The notes under the pieces were generated by a model. The model saw nothing but the letters and a program-made list of their open reading frames with translations. It did not search any database and had not been told where the DNA came from. A stretch of 64,000 nt of DNA from Echinimonas agarilytica (GTDB taxonomy: Bacteria; Pseudomonadota; Gammaproteobacteria; Enterobacterales; Neiellaceae), in the NCBI RefSeq assembly GCF_023703465.1, contig NZ_JAMQGP010000006.1:1-64000 (forward strand). The letters run 5' to 3'. How positions within the stretch are numbered: position 1 is the first letter of the stretch; the number at the start of each line of letters is the position of its first letter. A program made the translations under genes and the position numbers. This document shows, in pieces, positions 17,615 to 26,044 of the stretch.

Positions 17615-18940
17615 TTATCTCCTTATGAACTCAGGGCTCATTAATAGCAGCGTAAGAGCTTGTTCACGGCTCTCTGCACGAAGGACTGAACGGTAGGTAT
17701 TGTCGCTGACTGATAACCCAAGCGTTTGGGCCAAAATGCGCTCAGCATTAAAGTTTTGTTGGGCAGCGACTGCTGCGCTCCAATCGATACGCGCCATCAT
17801 TGCACTTGCTCCGGCCCAGCTTGAAGCCACATCGCTGTACCCCGCAGGCGACCCGGCTTTAAACGGCTGTTGACCTAGAGTTTTGAGCGACTGAATGAGC
17901 TGGCGCTCGGTGGTTTTTTGCATGCCTACAGCCCGCATTGTTGAAATAACAAATTCTCTTGGCGTTTTAAATTTTTGGCGTTGGGTTTGCCAAGATTCAT
18001 TGGCATCAATTAAGGTTTCAATCACTGCTTTGATGTTGCCTTGAGTACGCTGCCATGTTTGAGTGAGTTTCTCCACCAAAGATGTGGGGGGCTGGTCAGC
18101 AATAAAGTGTCGAGCCAATTTTGTACACAGATGCTGCGCTGTTTTGGGGTGATTGGCTAGAAACTTCAACATGGCTTGGCCTTGCTTTACGCCCGACTCA
18201 GGGTATGAGCTATTGAGCAAGGTGCGTGTTCCAGGTTCATGGCCTCGGTCTCGGAATATAAAGCCAGTACGCTTATCTTTTTTGGGGCGAGCAACGCTCC
18301 AACCGCTGAGACCTTTGGCCAGTTCAACCACATCGGTTTGGGTATAGCCGCTGTTTACGCCCAAAGTATGAAGCTCCAAAATCTCACGTGCTAGGTTTTC
18401 ATTCAGGCCCTTTCCGCGTTTACCCATTTTGGAGTTGGGGCCAAATGACTGTTCGTTGTTCAGATAAATCAGCATGGCTGGGTGTTGAGACACAGCCAGC
18501 AACATCTGCTCAAATGAGCCCGTCAGGTAGGGGGCAATTGCTTCTCTTTCTAACGTGGGAGCCAGTGCAACCATGACTTGCCCAGCGGCTGTGACACTGA
18601 AATGATTTGAGAAGAAATCGAGTAAGCGCCAACTCAGACTCTGCCGTGACTCAATGGCGGAGGTCATTGCAGCTGCGGCCATTTGCAGCGCAACACGAGG
18701 AAATTGGGGTTTTGCCATCTTCATGTTGGCGTTCTTTTCAGCTTTTGCTTTATCAACACGATATTGGTTGAGTTGCTCTGCCAGTGCGCCCGATGAAGGA
18801 AAGTTGTCATTAAATAAAATGGGAACAAGTTGCTGCTTGAGCCACTGTTTTGGATTGTTCGATGCTGAGTTTAACTCAGTCGGCAATGCTCCCAAACCAA
18901 ATCGATTAGCGGCGATCACGCCATTCACTGTAATCGTCAT
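17615..18940 (-). CDS. DUF1800 family protein
   Basis: Protein of 441 aa of the DUF1800 family, function unknown. Family features include the N-terminal NRFGLGALP motif, LLDFFSNHFSV, NENLAREILELHTLGVNSGYTQ, and a C-terminal LMSPEFIRR. There is no clear signal peptide; the protein is Gln/Ala-rich and helical. It is the first gene of a two-gene unit with the DUF1501 protein (2-bp gap). GGGA lies just ahead of the ATG. The pair occurs widely in Proteobacteria and Planctomycetes. Confidence 0.88.
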   Translation of the reverse strand: MTITVNGVIAANRFGLGALPTELNSASNNPKQWLKQQLVPILFNDNFPSSGALAEQLNQYRVDKAKAEKNANMKMAKPQFPRVALQMAAAAMTSAIESRQSLSWRLLDFFSNHFSVTAAGQVMVALAPTLEREAIAPYLTGSFEQMLLAVSQHPAMLIYLNNEQSFGPNSKMGKRGKGLNENLAREILELHTLGVNSGYTQTDVVELAKGLSGWSVARPKKDKRTGFIFRDRGHEPGTRTLLNSSYPESGVKQGQAMLKFLANHPKTAQHLCTKLARHFIADQPPTSLVEKLTQTWQRTQGNIKAVIETLIDANESWQTQRQKFKTPREFVISTMRAVGMQKTTERQLIQSLKTLGQQPFKAGSPAGYSDVASSWAGASAMMARIDWSAAVAAQQNFNAERILAQTLGLSVSDNTYRSVLRAESREQALTLLLMSPEFIRR

Positions 18941-19135
18941 GAGTTCCCACTTAAATAACCAATGCCAAATGCATGTTATTAATTTAAAGCGTTTTTATTA
19001 GAGCTCCATTGCTTTTACGATTTTTTACCTAGAGTTGAGACATCAGCTGGGCAAAGTGTGTGAGACTATTGAATTGTAAGATTAGAATGATGATATCTAT
19101 GTCATGCATTGAAACCTATTGAAGAGGAATTCACT

Positions 19136-20017
19136 TTGGCTCAAAAAGTATCGACCTCGGCATTGGCTAAAAAATGGGGACTGCAATCTAAGCAGTTGTT
19201 TCAAAAGTTAGCGGAGTCAGGCTTGATGGTGCGAGAGGAGGACGGTTGGCATTTGACCCGCGTTGGCCGAGCAAGCGGTGGCGAAGAGAAAACACACCCA
19301 AAGTACGGTGACTACGTGGCTTGGCCGGAAACTTTGACGCTCCAATCGGTTGAACAAATCGAACAGTCTGTGGGTGAACCTAAATTACTGACCGCGCGTC
19401 AATTGGCTCAGCATTTTGATATTCCCAGCCACAAAATGAATTTCGTATTAGCGGAATTAGGCTGGCTGCAAAAGGCGATTAAAGGTTGGAAATGCTCGGC
19501 GCAAGGACTCAAGTTAGGAGCTCAGCAAAAAGAAGATTTTCGGTCAGGTGTGCCTTATGTTGCATGGCCTTCAAGCATCATCGACAATCAATTTCTTAAG
19601 TCGTCCATCGTTCACATCAATGCTTCTCTCATGCCCCTTGCTGAGTCGAGTGGTGAGTATCGATCGTTAGACGGGCACACGGTGGCCCTTCCGCAGCATG
19701 TTGCCATTGATAATTGGTTGTATGTCGCTGAAATTTTGCACGCCTATGGGCGTCAGCTGCCTATTGTGAACTCTTCTGAATCGCCCATTAAAAGTGATTT
19801 TTATCTTCCCTCTGCCAATGTTTATATCGAATACTTAAACTCAACTGAGCATTTAGAACCAGAGCAAAAGACGGCGGAAATTATGGCACAGTCTAAAAAG
19901 AAATCCTTGTATGACAAGCAAGGGCTGAATGTGATTTTTTTGTCGGATGATGACCTGAACCAATTGGATGAAGTGCTAGCAAAGAAGTTACTGAAATATC
20001 AGATCTTGGCTTATTAA
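19136..20017 (+). CDS. two winged-helix-like modules plus PD-(D/E)XK-like nuclease domain
   Basis: Protein of about 293 aa from TTG 19136, chosen because GAGGA sits 7 bases upstream; TTG 19109 would add 9 residues. The N-terminal half holds two similar modules, each a predicted helix-turn-helix (STSALAKKWGLQSKQLFQKL; LLTARQLAQHFDIPSHKMNF) ending in a repeated YVAWP (VAWP at about 61-64 and 142-145). The C-terminal part (about 190-290) has SDFYLPSANVYIEY and, after a charged helix with lysines, LYDKQGLNVIFLSDDDL. This is the pattern of the PD-(D/E)XK-like domain found attached to helicases and stand-alone proteins (D-FYLP...-YIEY-...K...DL). A DNA-binding and possibly cutting role is inferred. 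Gene context gives no partner. Confidence 0.6.
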   Translation: MAQKVSTSALAKKWGLQSKQLFQKLAESGLMVREEDGWHLTRVGRASGGEEKTHPKYGDYVAWPETLTLQSVEQIEQSVGEPKLLTARQLAQHFDIPSHKMNFVLAELGWLQKAIKGWKCSAQGLKLGAQQKEDFRSGVPYVAWPSSIIDNQFLKSSIVHINASLMPLAESSGEYRSLDGHTVALPQHVAIDNWLYVAEILHAYGRQLPIVNSSESPIKSDFYLPSANVYIEYLNSTEHLEPEQKTAEIMAQSKKKSLYDKQGLNVIFLSDDDLNQLDEVLAKKLLKYQILAY

Positions 20018-20038
20018 CGACGTCCTCTATTCATCATA

Positions 20039-21502
20039 TTAATTACCTTCAAGCAAAGACAGCGCAGACTCTGGTAACCGATTCGCTTGTAGGGTAATAG
20101 CAGTTCCTGCCTGTTGAAGAATTTGTTGCTTCACTTGCTGTGACGCTTCTTTCGCGTAGTCGGTGTCGCGGATGCGGCTTCTTGAAGCAGAGGAATTTTC
20201 GGCTGTTACAGCTAGGTTGGAAATCGTGTGCTGTAGCCTGTTTTGCACAGCACCTAATTCAGCTCGAACCGAGTCCACTTGCGAAATAGCTGAATCGACG
20301 ATTTGAATCGCAAATTGAGCGCCATTCTGTGTCGATACATCAATGTCATTCACACTCACAAGTGAGGCTTGCTGATCGTTGTATCCTGCGGAGTCGATAC
20401 TGAATGACGAATCGCTAGAAAACTGGATATTGCCGTGAATGACGATGGGGTCGAACAGTGTCATATTCAGAGCAGTTTCTTGCACGGAATTGAAAGGCTC
20501 ATCTCTATCGATGGCTTTGACAAGGGCTGTTGATCCTGTCGGATTGCTACTTGCGTCTGTGATTGTAATGTTGTCTTTAGCTTCACTTCGAATAATCAAG
20601 GTATCGTTCTCAACATTTGCTCTAAGGCCGATATCTGTGCTGCTTTGATTAATCTGGTTTGCAATATCATGCAATGAATAAGCTTGATTGAAGTGCAGGG
20701 TTTGGCCGTTGGTGTTTAAATCAAACGTAAGCGGGTGGGTGTCGATATTGTCGGCTTCAATCACAAAATCTGTGTATGAAGAGGCTGTCACTCCTGTTAA
20801 ATGACTGGCCTGATTCACTTGTTGCACAATCGAGTCTGGTGTGGTGTTGCGAATGGCCGGAATATTAATAGTGGTCGTTCCTACATGGCCGGCTATCTGC
20901 AGTTGGGAAGGCGGTAATGCCGTATATCCTACAAAGTTTTGTGGGAATGAATGGCGATCGGCACCCCACCAAGGAGCTGCTGCGAAATTTCCTCCAATGG
21001 AGTCGCCAGATAGATCTGGGATGGTCAGCGGGATAATTTCGTTTGCTGCTGCGCCCACTTGGAAATCTTTTGAACCAAACGAACCATCAAGTAAATTTTG
21101 TTCGCCAAAGGTTGTGGTTTCGGCGATGCGAGTGATCTCTTTTTGAAGTTCTGAGATTTCTTCTTGTATGGCTTTTCGATCGCTTACTGCATTTGTACCG
21201 TTAGCTGATTGTATGGCCAAATTACGCATTCTTTGCAGAATTGTAACGGTTTCTTGTAACGCTCCTTCAGCCGTTTGTGCCATTGAAATGCCATCATTGG
21301 CATTGCGGATAGCAACACTCAAGCCACTAATCACAGAAGAGAGCCGATTCGAAATTTGCAAACCTGCTGCATCATCTTTTGATGAATTAATACGCAAACC
21401 GGAGCTTAGCTTTTGCAAAGATGAGTCGAGCTTTAGACTCGATTCGCGCAAGTTGCTTTGACTGGTAATAGCCGCGTTATTGGTGGCAATTGAAAAAGCC
21501 AT
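20039..21502 (-). CDS. fliC: flagellin
   Basis: Flagellar filament subunit of 487 aa. The conserved N-terminal D0/D1 region is clear ([58 protein letters not shown]). The C-terminal D1/D0 region is clear too ([57 protein letters not shown]). The middle (about 150-380) is variable and contains flagellin hook-IN-like segments. No fliD, flaG or other flagellar gene is beside it, so the flagellin is separate from the main flagellar cluster. A sigma-54-type promoter lies about 110-140 bp upstream. Confidence 0.93.
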   Translation of the reverse strand: MAFSIATNNAAITSQSNLRESSLKLDSSLQKLSSGLRINSSKDDAAGLQISNRLSSVISGLSVAIRNANDGISMAQTAEGALQETVTILQRMRNLAIQSANGTNAVSDRKAIQEEISELQKEITRIAETTTFGEQNLLDGSFGSKDFQVGAAANEIIPLTIPDLSGDSIGGNFAAAPWWGADRHSFPQNFVGYTALPPSQLQIAGHVGTTTINIPAIRNTTPDSIVQQVNQASHLTGVTASSYTDFVIEADNIDTHPLTFDLNTNGQTLHFNQAYSLHDIANQINQSSTDIGLRANVENDTLIIRSEAKDNITITDASSNPTGSTALVKAIDRDEPFNSVQETALNMTLFDPIVIHGNIQFSSDSSFSIDSAGYNDQQASLVSVNDIDVSTQNGAQFAIQIVDSAISQVDSVRAELGAVQNRLQHTISNLAVTAENSSASRSRIRDTDYAKEASQQVKQQILQQAGTAITLQANRLPESALSLLEGN

Positions 21503-21625
21503 TGAAGAAGAATTCCTTTACATCCATTAAGCGGCAATAGTTTGCAGCCTATACAGGGGCGCATTTTTGCCGTTTAGACTTCGAACGTGATTCAAAGGTG
21601 TCAAATTTAACGTGTTGGATTTAAA

Positions 21626-21642
21626 AGCAATTTATGTGCCGA
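21626..21642 (-). promoter_or_regulatory. sigma-54-type -24/-12 promoter for flagellin
   Basis: On the minus strand CGGCAC-ATAAA-TTGCT matches TGGCAC-N5-TTGCW with one mismatch, and the GG and GC are exactly 10 bases apart. It lies about 124 bp upstream of the flagellin ATG. RpoN-driven flagellins are known in polar flagellates such as Vibrio (FlaA). Confidence 0.6.
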
Positions 21643-21751
21643 GGTTGACGTTAATCTTTTTCTGGATTTCTATGGAAATAGCTTTAACAGCTTAATCGTC
21701 ACTCTTTACTCTAATCGCGTTGATAATCGTTCTCATATCAGTATAAAATGA

Positions 21752-21767
21752 TACGTTATAACATTGT
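21752..21767. promoter_or_regulatory. putative Zur operator upstream of merC
   Basis: Contains GTTATAACAT (21755-21764), flanked by ATAC on the left and TG on the right. The same 10-mer occurs in the zur-linked intergenic region at 25246-25255. It lies 64 bp before the merC ATG, in promoter position. Confidence 0.6.
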
Positions 21768-21827
21768 TGTTTGCTCGCATCGAATGAAACTCTAAACGGG
21801 CTCCAAAATATAGTGAAGGAACAATTC

Positions 21828-22223
21828 ATGAGCAGTAAAGTTCAAACCCTCGATGGAATCGCCATTGGAATCTCATTCTTGTGTGTATTGCATTGCGCGC
21901 TACTGCCAATTGCTTTGACGGTATTGCCCGCACTAACTGGCACCTTGTTTGCGGACGAATCATTTCATCAAGCGTTAGTTGTTGGAATTGTACCGACCAG
22001 TGCGATCGCTTTACTAATGGGATGTAGAAAGCATGGCCATTGGACAGTATTAAGCTGGGGGCTTGCTGGGTTAACATGCCTGCTGTTAGCTTTGTGGGTG
22101 GGGCACGATATATTCGGCGAGTTTGGTGAGAAAGGCCTCACTCTGTTGGGTTCTTTTTTGGTGGCGATAGGGCACCTTAAAAACTTCCGTTCGTGCCGGG
22201 CAGAGCAATGTCAAAAGGCGTAA
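21828..22223 (+). CDS. MerC-family membrane protein
   Basis: Inner-membrane protein of 131 aa from ATG 21828, chosen for AAGGA 7 bases upstream. About four hydrophobic helices are visible. The first contains CVLHCALLPIA, the paired cysteine motif of MerC-type transporters. CRKHGH follows the third helix, and the C-terminus has CRAEQC. MerC proteins were first described in mercury uptake. No other mer gene is present, and the Zur-like box and zinc genes nearby point to zinc or another divalent metal. It is followed by the COG0523 GTPase after 163 bp. Confidence 0.8.
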   Translation: MSSKVQTLDGIAIGISFLCVLHCALLPIALTVLPALTGTLFADESFHQALVVGIVPTSAIALLMGCRKHGHWTVLSWGLAGLTCLLLALWVGHDIFGEFGEKGLTLLGSFLVAIGHLKNFRSCRAEQCQKA

Positions 22224-22386
22224 TGGCTTCTAAAGGGTCATTAGTGTAGACCGAATAGGCATGTTTGATGTGTATGAAACGCGTCAAACGGTTCTCAATT
22301 TATATATCTTTTCAACCCACCTATTGAAACGGAGTCCAGTCAATGCGTCTAGCTCCTCTTCTATCTATTGATAAAACGCGAACGTG

Positions 22387-23439
22387 ATGAGTAAACCACT
22401 GCAACATATTCCAACCAATATCATTACGGGTTTTCTTGGCGTAGGAAAAACAACAGCTATTTCTTATTTGCTCAGAAGCAAGCCAAAGCACGAACGCTGG
22501 GCCGTTCTGGTCAATGAGTTTGGCGAAATTGGGATTGATGGCAGTTTACTTCAGGGGCGACATCCGCACGATGAAGAGGTGTTTGTGGCCGAAGTACCAG
22601 GTGGGTGCATGTGTTGTGTGATGGGAATGCCCACCAAAGTCACACTCAATAAGCTGCTAAATCAGGCTCAGCCAGATCGCTTGCTGATCGAGCCTACGGG
22701 GCTTGGTCACCCACAGGAAGTTTTAGATCTGCTCGCATCAGAACACTACCAACAGGTACTTGATGTTCGTTCAACAATCACCTTGGTTGACCCGCGGGTG
22801 ATCTCAGATGAGCGCTATACCGACCACCCAATCTATAATCAGCAGCTACAGGTGGCAGACCTGATTGTGGCTAATAAATCAGATTGCTATGACGAAACAG
22901 CAGTGGACAACCTTCGGGCTTATGTAAACACATTGGGCTCTGGCAAAGTGTGTTCTGTTGTTTCGGTTGAGCAAGGACGTATTGAATTGGATTGGCTTGA
23001 TTTCATGCAAGTGTCCGCATCAGTGCTGTCATCCGAAGTTAAACAGCAACACGGCACGCACAAGATCTTTCATCATGTATCTGATCAAGAGATGGCGACT
23101 GCAGCGGAAGAGCCGAATTCTGACGAAAAAATACCTGCCGAAGGGTACATCGAGGTACGAAATCACAAGGGTGATTATTTTAGTCGCGGCTGGCGATTTG
23201 ATGCGTCTTGGGTGTTTGATATTGAACAAATTATAAAGTCGTTTAAGACATTAGATTGCGAACGAATGAAAGCTGTGTTCAATACCGAACAGGGAGCTAA
23301 GGGCTTTAGTTTGATCGGTGGTGAGTTGCAAGTGGGGCCCTTGCAGCAATCACAAGGAAATCGTATTGAATTGATAGACCGCAGCAAACACTCCTTTGAC
23401 CACCTACTGAATCAATTGCTTGCGTCGGTACTGCGGTAA
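22387..23439 (+). CDS. COG0523/CobW-family GTPase, probable zinc metallochaperone
   Basis: G3E-family GTPase of 350 aa. Walker A is GFLGVGKTT (15-23); the CxCC metal motif is CMCC (74-77) in PGGCMCCVMG. EPTGLGHP and ANKSDCYD are further GTPase motifs, and a CobW C-terminal domain follows. This subgroup, when linked to Zur, is proposed to deliver zinc to essential enzymes under zinc limitation (ZigA/ZNG1-like). The start lacks a good Shine-Dalgarno; a GTG one codon earlier is possible. It converges on the DUF2796 gene with 20 bp between stops. Confidence 0.88.
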   Translation: MSKPLQHIPTNIITGFLGVGKTTAISYLLRSKPKHERWAVLVNEFGEIGIDGSLLQGRHPHDEEVFVAEVPGGCMCCVMGMPTKVTLNKLLNQAQPDRLLIEPTGLGHPQEVLDLLASEHYQQVLDVRSTITLVDPRVISDERYTDHPIYNQQLQVADLIVANKSDCYDETAVDNLRAYVNTLGSGKVCSVVSVEQGRIELDWLDFMQVSASVLSSEVKQQHGTHKIFHHVSDQEMATAAEEPNSDEKIPAEGYIEVRNHKGDYFSRGWRFDASWVFDIEQIIKSFKTLDCERMKAVFNTEQGAKGFSLIGGELQVGPLQQSQGNRIELIDRSKHSFDHLLNQLLASVLR

Positions 23440-23459
23440 TCTATCGAAAAATTCTTGCA

Positions 23460-24059
23460 TCATTGCAGACGGAGCGAAGTGCTTGTTCTGTTGAGTTTTG
23501 CACTTCCTTGTTGTTGGTCGCTTAACCACTGAACTTCGATAGTTTCGAGGTTTTTCATTGGCTCGAAGAGTGCGACCGAAACTGACGTGACGGTTGCGGA
23601 GCATGTATAACGGTAATGCGATTTTAAATTGCTGTGAGCCGAGTGTTCTTTATGCTGTTCATCATGGTGTTCGTTATGTTCTCCATGGTGGTCATCATGT
23701 TCCTCATGATGCTTATCTTGAACCGCTGAAAGTTCCGTTGAATCAAAAGGCAATTCAAGCTCTTGATGCATTAAAGTGCACTCCGCGCCCTTAAATCCAA
23801 AGTGCGGATGAGTTTTAAGGTTATGCACAGCGTCTAAATAAGTCTTCGTTTGAGTCGGCGTTTCCGGCTTGTGTTCAAAGCCAACTAAATTCGCCAATGG
23901 TGATTCAAATTCAATTTCCAGCTCTTGCCCTTGCTGCACAAGATTTAGGTGGGCTAAACCGTGTTGGTGAGCATCAAATTCGGCCAATGACTGAATAGGA
24001 TAACCCATTGTAGCAAGTGCTAATAAAGTGGCTTTTAAGGTGTGGTTTGGGCGTGTCAT
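23460..24059 (-). CDS. zrgA: DUF2796 periplasmic zinc-binding protein, ZrgA-like
   Basis: Secreted protein of 199 aa. The signal peptide ends about residue 26 (QSLA-EFDAHQHG). The mature N-terminus AHQHGLAHLNL is the DUF2796 hallmark, and residues 117-149 form a His/Glu/Asp-rich loop of the kind that binds zinc. The family member ZrgA belongs to a zinc uptake system in Vibrio cholerae. It is last in a three-gene minus-strand operon with DUF3299 and an unknown periplasmic protein, opposite a divergent ABC ATPase and permease. Expression is probably Zur-controlled from the box at 25244. The gene symbol is by family resemblance. Confidence 0.82.
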   Translation of the reverse strand: MTRPNHTLKATLLALATMGYPIQSLAEFDAHQHGLAHLNLVQQGQELEIEFESPLANLVGFEHKPETPTQTKTYLDAVHNLKTHPHFGFKGAECTLMHQELELPFDSTELSAVQDKHHEEHDDHHGEHNEHHDEQHKEHSAHSNLKSHYRYTCSATVTSVSVALFEPMKNLETIEVQWLSDQQQGSAKLNRTSTSLRLQ

Positions 24060-24078
24060 TGTAGCGCTCTCGATGGGT

Positions 24079-24624
24079 TTAACGGGTGACTGATGTACGG
24101 GCTGTTTCCGAAGAAGAAGGTTGGCTACCCACTACATTGACAAGGAGATAGCTATATTTTGAAGTTGCTTCTCCGTCGACGAGTGCAGTCAACTTACCAC
24201 GTACGGTATAGGTTCCTGGGCGATCAGAAGAAAGCGTAAGATGGAGCGAATGATCCGTGCCAGAGGCGAGTGATTGATTTTGGTTACCATCGAGCTGCAA
24301 GGAGTCGCTAGAATGCCAAGAGATCGTTGCCTCATGATAGGTGTTTGGCAGTCCGACAGAGTACGGTACCTGAGCAGGTTGGCCCGCTCGTACTGTTAGT
24401 CGAGGTGCAATGGAAAGATCCATGGCTTGAGATAAGGCTGCGGTTCGCGCTGATTTTGCATTCAAATTTGCATTGATGGCAGCATAACCAAACCCCACTG
24501 GTCCGTGATTATCGCATCCGAATGCAGATACCGTCGACAGGCACAGTGCGGTGCCTAAGGCTATATGGGCACTCCTGTTGAGAATCGTTTGCATACTAGT
24601 GGCTCGCTTGTAAGAGAAATTCAT
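24079..24624 (-). CDS. periplasmic protein of unknown function in the zinc operon
   Basis: Protein of 181 aa with a signal peptide (hydrophobic ALGTALCLSTVSAFG). The mature part looks like one all-beta, immunoglobulin-like domain (TVRAGQPAQVPYSV, HLTLSSDRPGTYTVRGKL), and starts with CDNHGPVGFGYAAI. I do not recognise a named family. It lies between DUF3299 (20-bp gap) and DUF2796 (19-bp gap), so it is very probably part of the same zinc uptake machinery. A start at ATG 24594 is also possible; both keep the signal sequence. Confidence 0.75.
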   Translation of the reverse strand: MNFSYKRATSMQTILNRSAHIALGTALCLSTVSAFGCDNHGPVGFGYAAINANLNAKSARTAALSQAMDLSIAPRLTVRAGQPAQVPYSVGLPNTYHEATISWHSSDSLQLDGNQNQSLASGTDHSLHLTLSSDRPGTYTVRGKLTALVDGEATSKYSYLLVNVVGSQPSSSETARTSVTR

Positions 24625-24644
24625 GATCCAACATCGGCTGTACC

Positions 24645-25208
24645 TTATTCGGAGTAAGGTTCTATTGAGTCCACTTCCAACGTGTAGGCTGCAGTGCCCT
24701 GTTCGCTTTCAGTGCTTTCTATTTTCAACGTTCCTTCAAGCCAAAACGCATCTTGAAATGAGCTGAGTTTCACGCCTTTCGGGTACTTAACGTACACAAT
24801 TTGATTGGGCGGTGGAGGCGGCAGGTGCAGACATGCGCCAAAGTATGGCACCACGAGAAACTCCACGGCGGTATACTCATCGGTCATTTCCAACGGTACA
24901 ACAAATCCGGGTAGCCGAATGCTAGTGTTATCAAAACTACGGATCACGTCCGTCGATTCAAGGGCTTTCAAATAGCGTTGAGTTGCTTCATCCTCCGCGC
25001 CCGATAACCCTTCCACTGAGTCTTGATCACTGCCATCTGCAATATTCCCAATGCTTTCTGGAGGGCTGAGCAGTGCCTCCAAATCTTCAGCGGGCATCAA
25101 TTCAATCCACTCGATCTGGCGATAATTGTCTGCCTTTGCAGTCGCACTAAAAGCCAATAGAACGGCAAGAGTAATGCTCAAGGCAATGTTAAAATTACGG
25201 CACAACAT
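24645..25208 (-). CDS. DUF3299 family periplasmic protein
   Basis: Secreted protein of 187 aa with a signal peptide ending ATA-KAD (about residue 26). Family features are IEWIELMPAEDLEALL near the start, LPGFVVPLEM, and FLVVPYFGACLHLPPPPPNQ, the DUF3299 signature with conserved Cys and His. First gene of the minus-strand zinc operon, so it is directly downstream of the Zur-like palindrome at 25244. DUF3299 proteins often sit with MacB/LolD-type ABC transporters; molecular role unknown. Confidence 0.87.
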   Translation of the reverse strand: MLCRNFNIALSITLAVLLAFSATAKADNYRQIEWIELMPAEDLEALLSPPESIGNIADGSDQDSVEGLSGAEDEATQRYLKALESTDVIRSFDNTSIRLPGFVVPLEMTDEYTAVEFLVVPYFGACLHLPPPPPNQIVYVKYPKGVKLSSFQDAFWLEGTLKIESTESEQGTAAYTLEVDSIEPYSE

Positions 25209-25240
25209 GGTCAGCGTTCCAAGGGATATCGAATCATATT

Positions 25241-25258
25241 AAAATGTTATAACATAAC
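25241..25258. promoter_or_regulatory. putative Zur operator between divergent zinc operons
   Basis: Perfect 12-bp palindrome ATGTTATAACAT (25244-25255). It is shared by the promoters of the DUF3299 operon (minus) and the ABC-zur unit (plus), lying 36 and 70 bp from the start codons. It contains GTTATAACAT, also present upstream of merC. Confidence 0.7.
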
Positions 25259-25324
25259 GGGTGTCGATAATGAATATGGTCATCGCTTAGTTTGACCTAG
25301 AAATCACACAGGTGTTGAATAACT

Positions 25325-26044
25325 GTGCAACAAGACAATCTTGCAGAATTGCAGTCTGCCGTTGTTTTAGAACAACTGCGTTTTGCATACGATGGCACTC
25401 GTACTGATATTATCAATATTCCAGAGTGGCGGTTAAACATGGCAGAAAAGTGCTTTGTTTTTGGCGCATCAGGTACGGGGAAAAGTACTTTGATGAATTT
25501 GCTCAGTGGTGTTTTAAAGCCGACGTCTGGCACCATCACTCTTTTTGATCAAGAGCTGACGGCGATGTCTGCCCGACAAAAAGATCAGTTCCGGGCTCAG
25601 CATATTGGTGTGGTGTTTCAGCAGTTTAATCTCATTCCTTACCTTTCAGTGGCCGAAAATATCCAGCTTGCGGCTTGGTTTGGCGGTAAGCCGCGTCTGA
25701 TACAAGATGAGGCTTTCACACAAAGGCTTCTCGGGCTGCTAGATGCTCTGAAATTGAAACCGGAACTGCTGCAACGCTCCAGCGGCGAGCTCAGTGTAGG
25801 TCAACAACAGCGAGTTGCTATTGCTCGTGCGCTCATTAACGAACCTGAACTACTAATTGTAGATGAACCCACGTCGTCTTTAGATACGCATGCGCGAAAT
25901 AGCTTTATGAAGCATCTAATGGCCATCTGCAGCGCTCAAAATAGCGCTTTGCTATTTGTGAGTCACGATTTGTCGCTGCAATCTCATTTTGATGTTGCTG
26001 TGGATCTGGCCGAACTTAATCAGCTTGAACGAGCGCCGTCATGA
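25325..26044 (+). CDS. ABC transporter ATPase, MacB/LolD type, zinc-linked
   Basis: ATP-binding subunit of 239 aa. Walker A is GASGTGKST (47-55), Q-loop VVFQQFNLIPYL (about 96-107), Walker B LLIVDEPTSSLD (176-187), H-loop SHD near 218. The signature reads LSVGQ (156-160) instead of LSGGQ. The start is a GTG with a weak AGGTG upstream; no nearby ATG would keep the first beta strand. It overlaps the permease by 4 bp (ATGA). With the FtsX-type permease and the periplasmic DUF3299/DUF2796 proteins it forms the likely Zrg-type zinc system. Confidence 0.9.
   Translation: MQQDNLAELQSAVVLEQLRFAYDGTRTDIINIPEWRLNMAEKCFVFGASGTGKSTLMNLLSGVLKPTSGTITLFDQELTAMSARQKDQFRAQHIGVVFQQFNLIPYLSVAENIQLAAWFGGKPRLIQDEAFTQRLLGLLDALKLKPELLQRSSGELSVGQQQRVAIARALINEPELLIVDEPTSSLDTHARNSFMKHLMAICSAQNSALLFVSHDLSLQSHFDVAVDLAELNQLERAPS

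Larger units (their letters stand above)
21503..21827. other. 325-bp divergent intergenic region, flagellin / merC
   Basis: No gene is visible. It carries the sigma-54-like flagellin promoter and the Zur-like box before merC, both listed separately, plus an AT-rich stretch. Confidence 0.7.

Noticed and set aside
21503-21620. FliA (sigma-28) promoter for flagellin
   Set aside because: I found no TAAAGTTT-N11-GCCGATAA-like match on the minus strand; the sigma-54-type site is better.
21828-22223. Part of a mercury resistance (mer) operon
   Set aside because: There is no merR, merT, merP or merA nearby; the zinc genes and Zur-like box give a better context.
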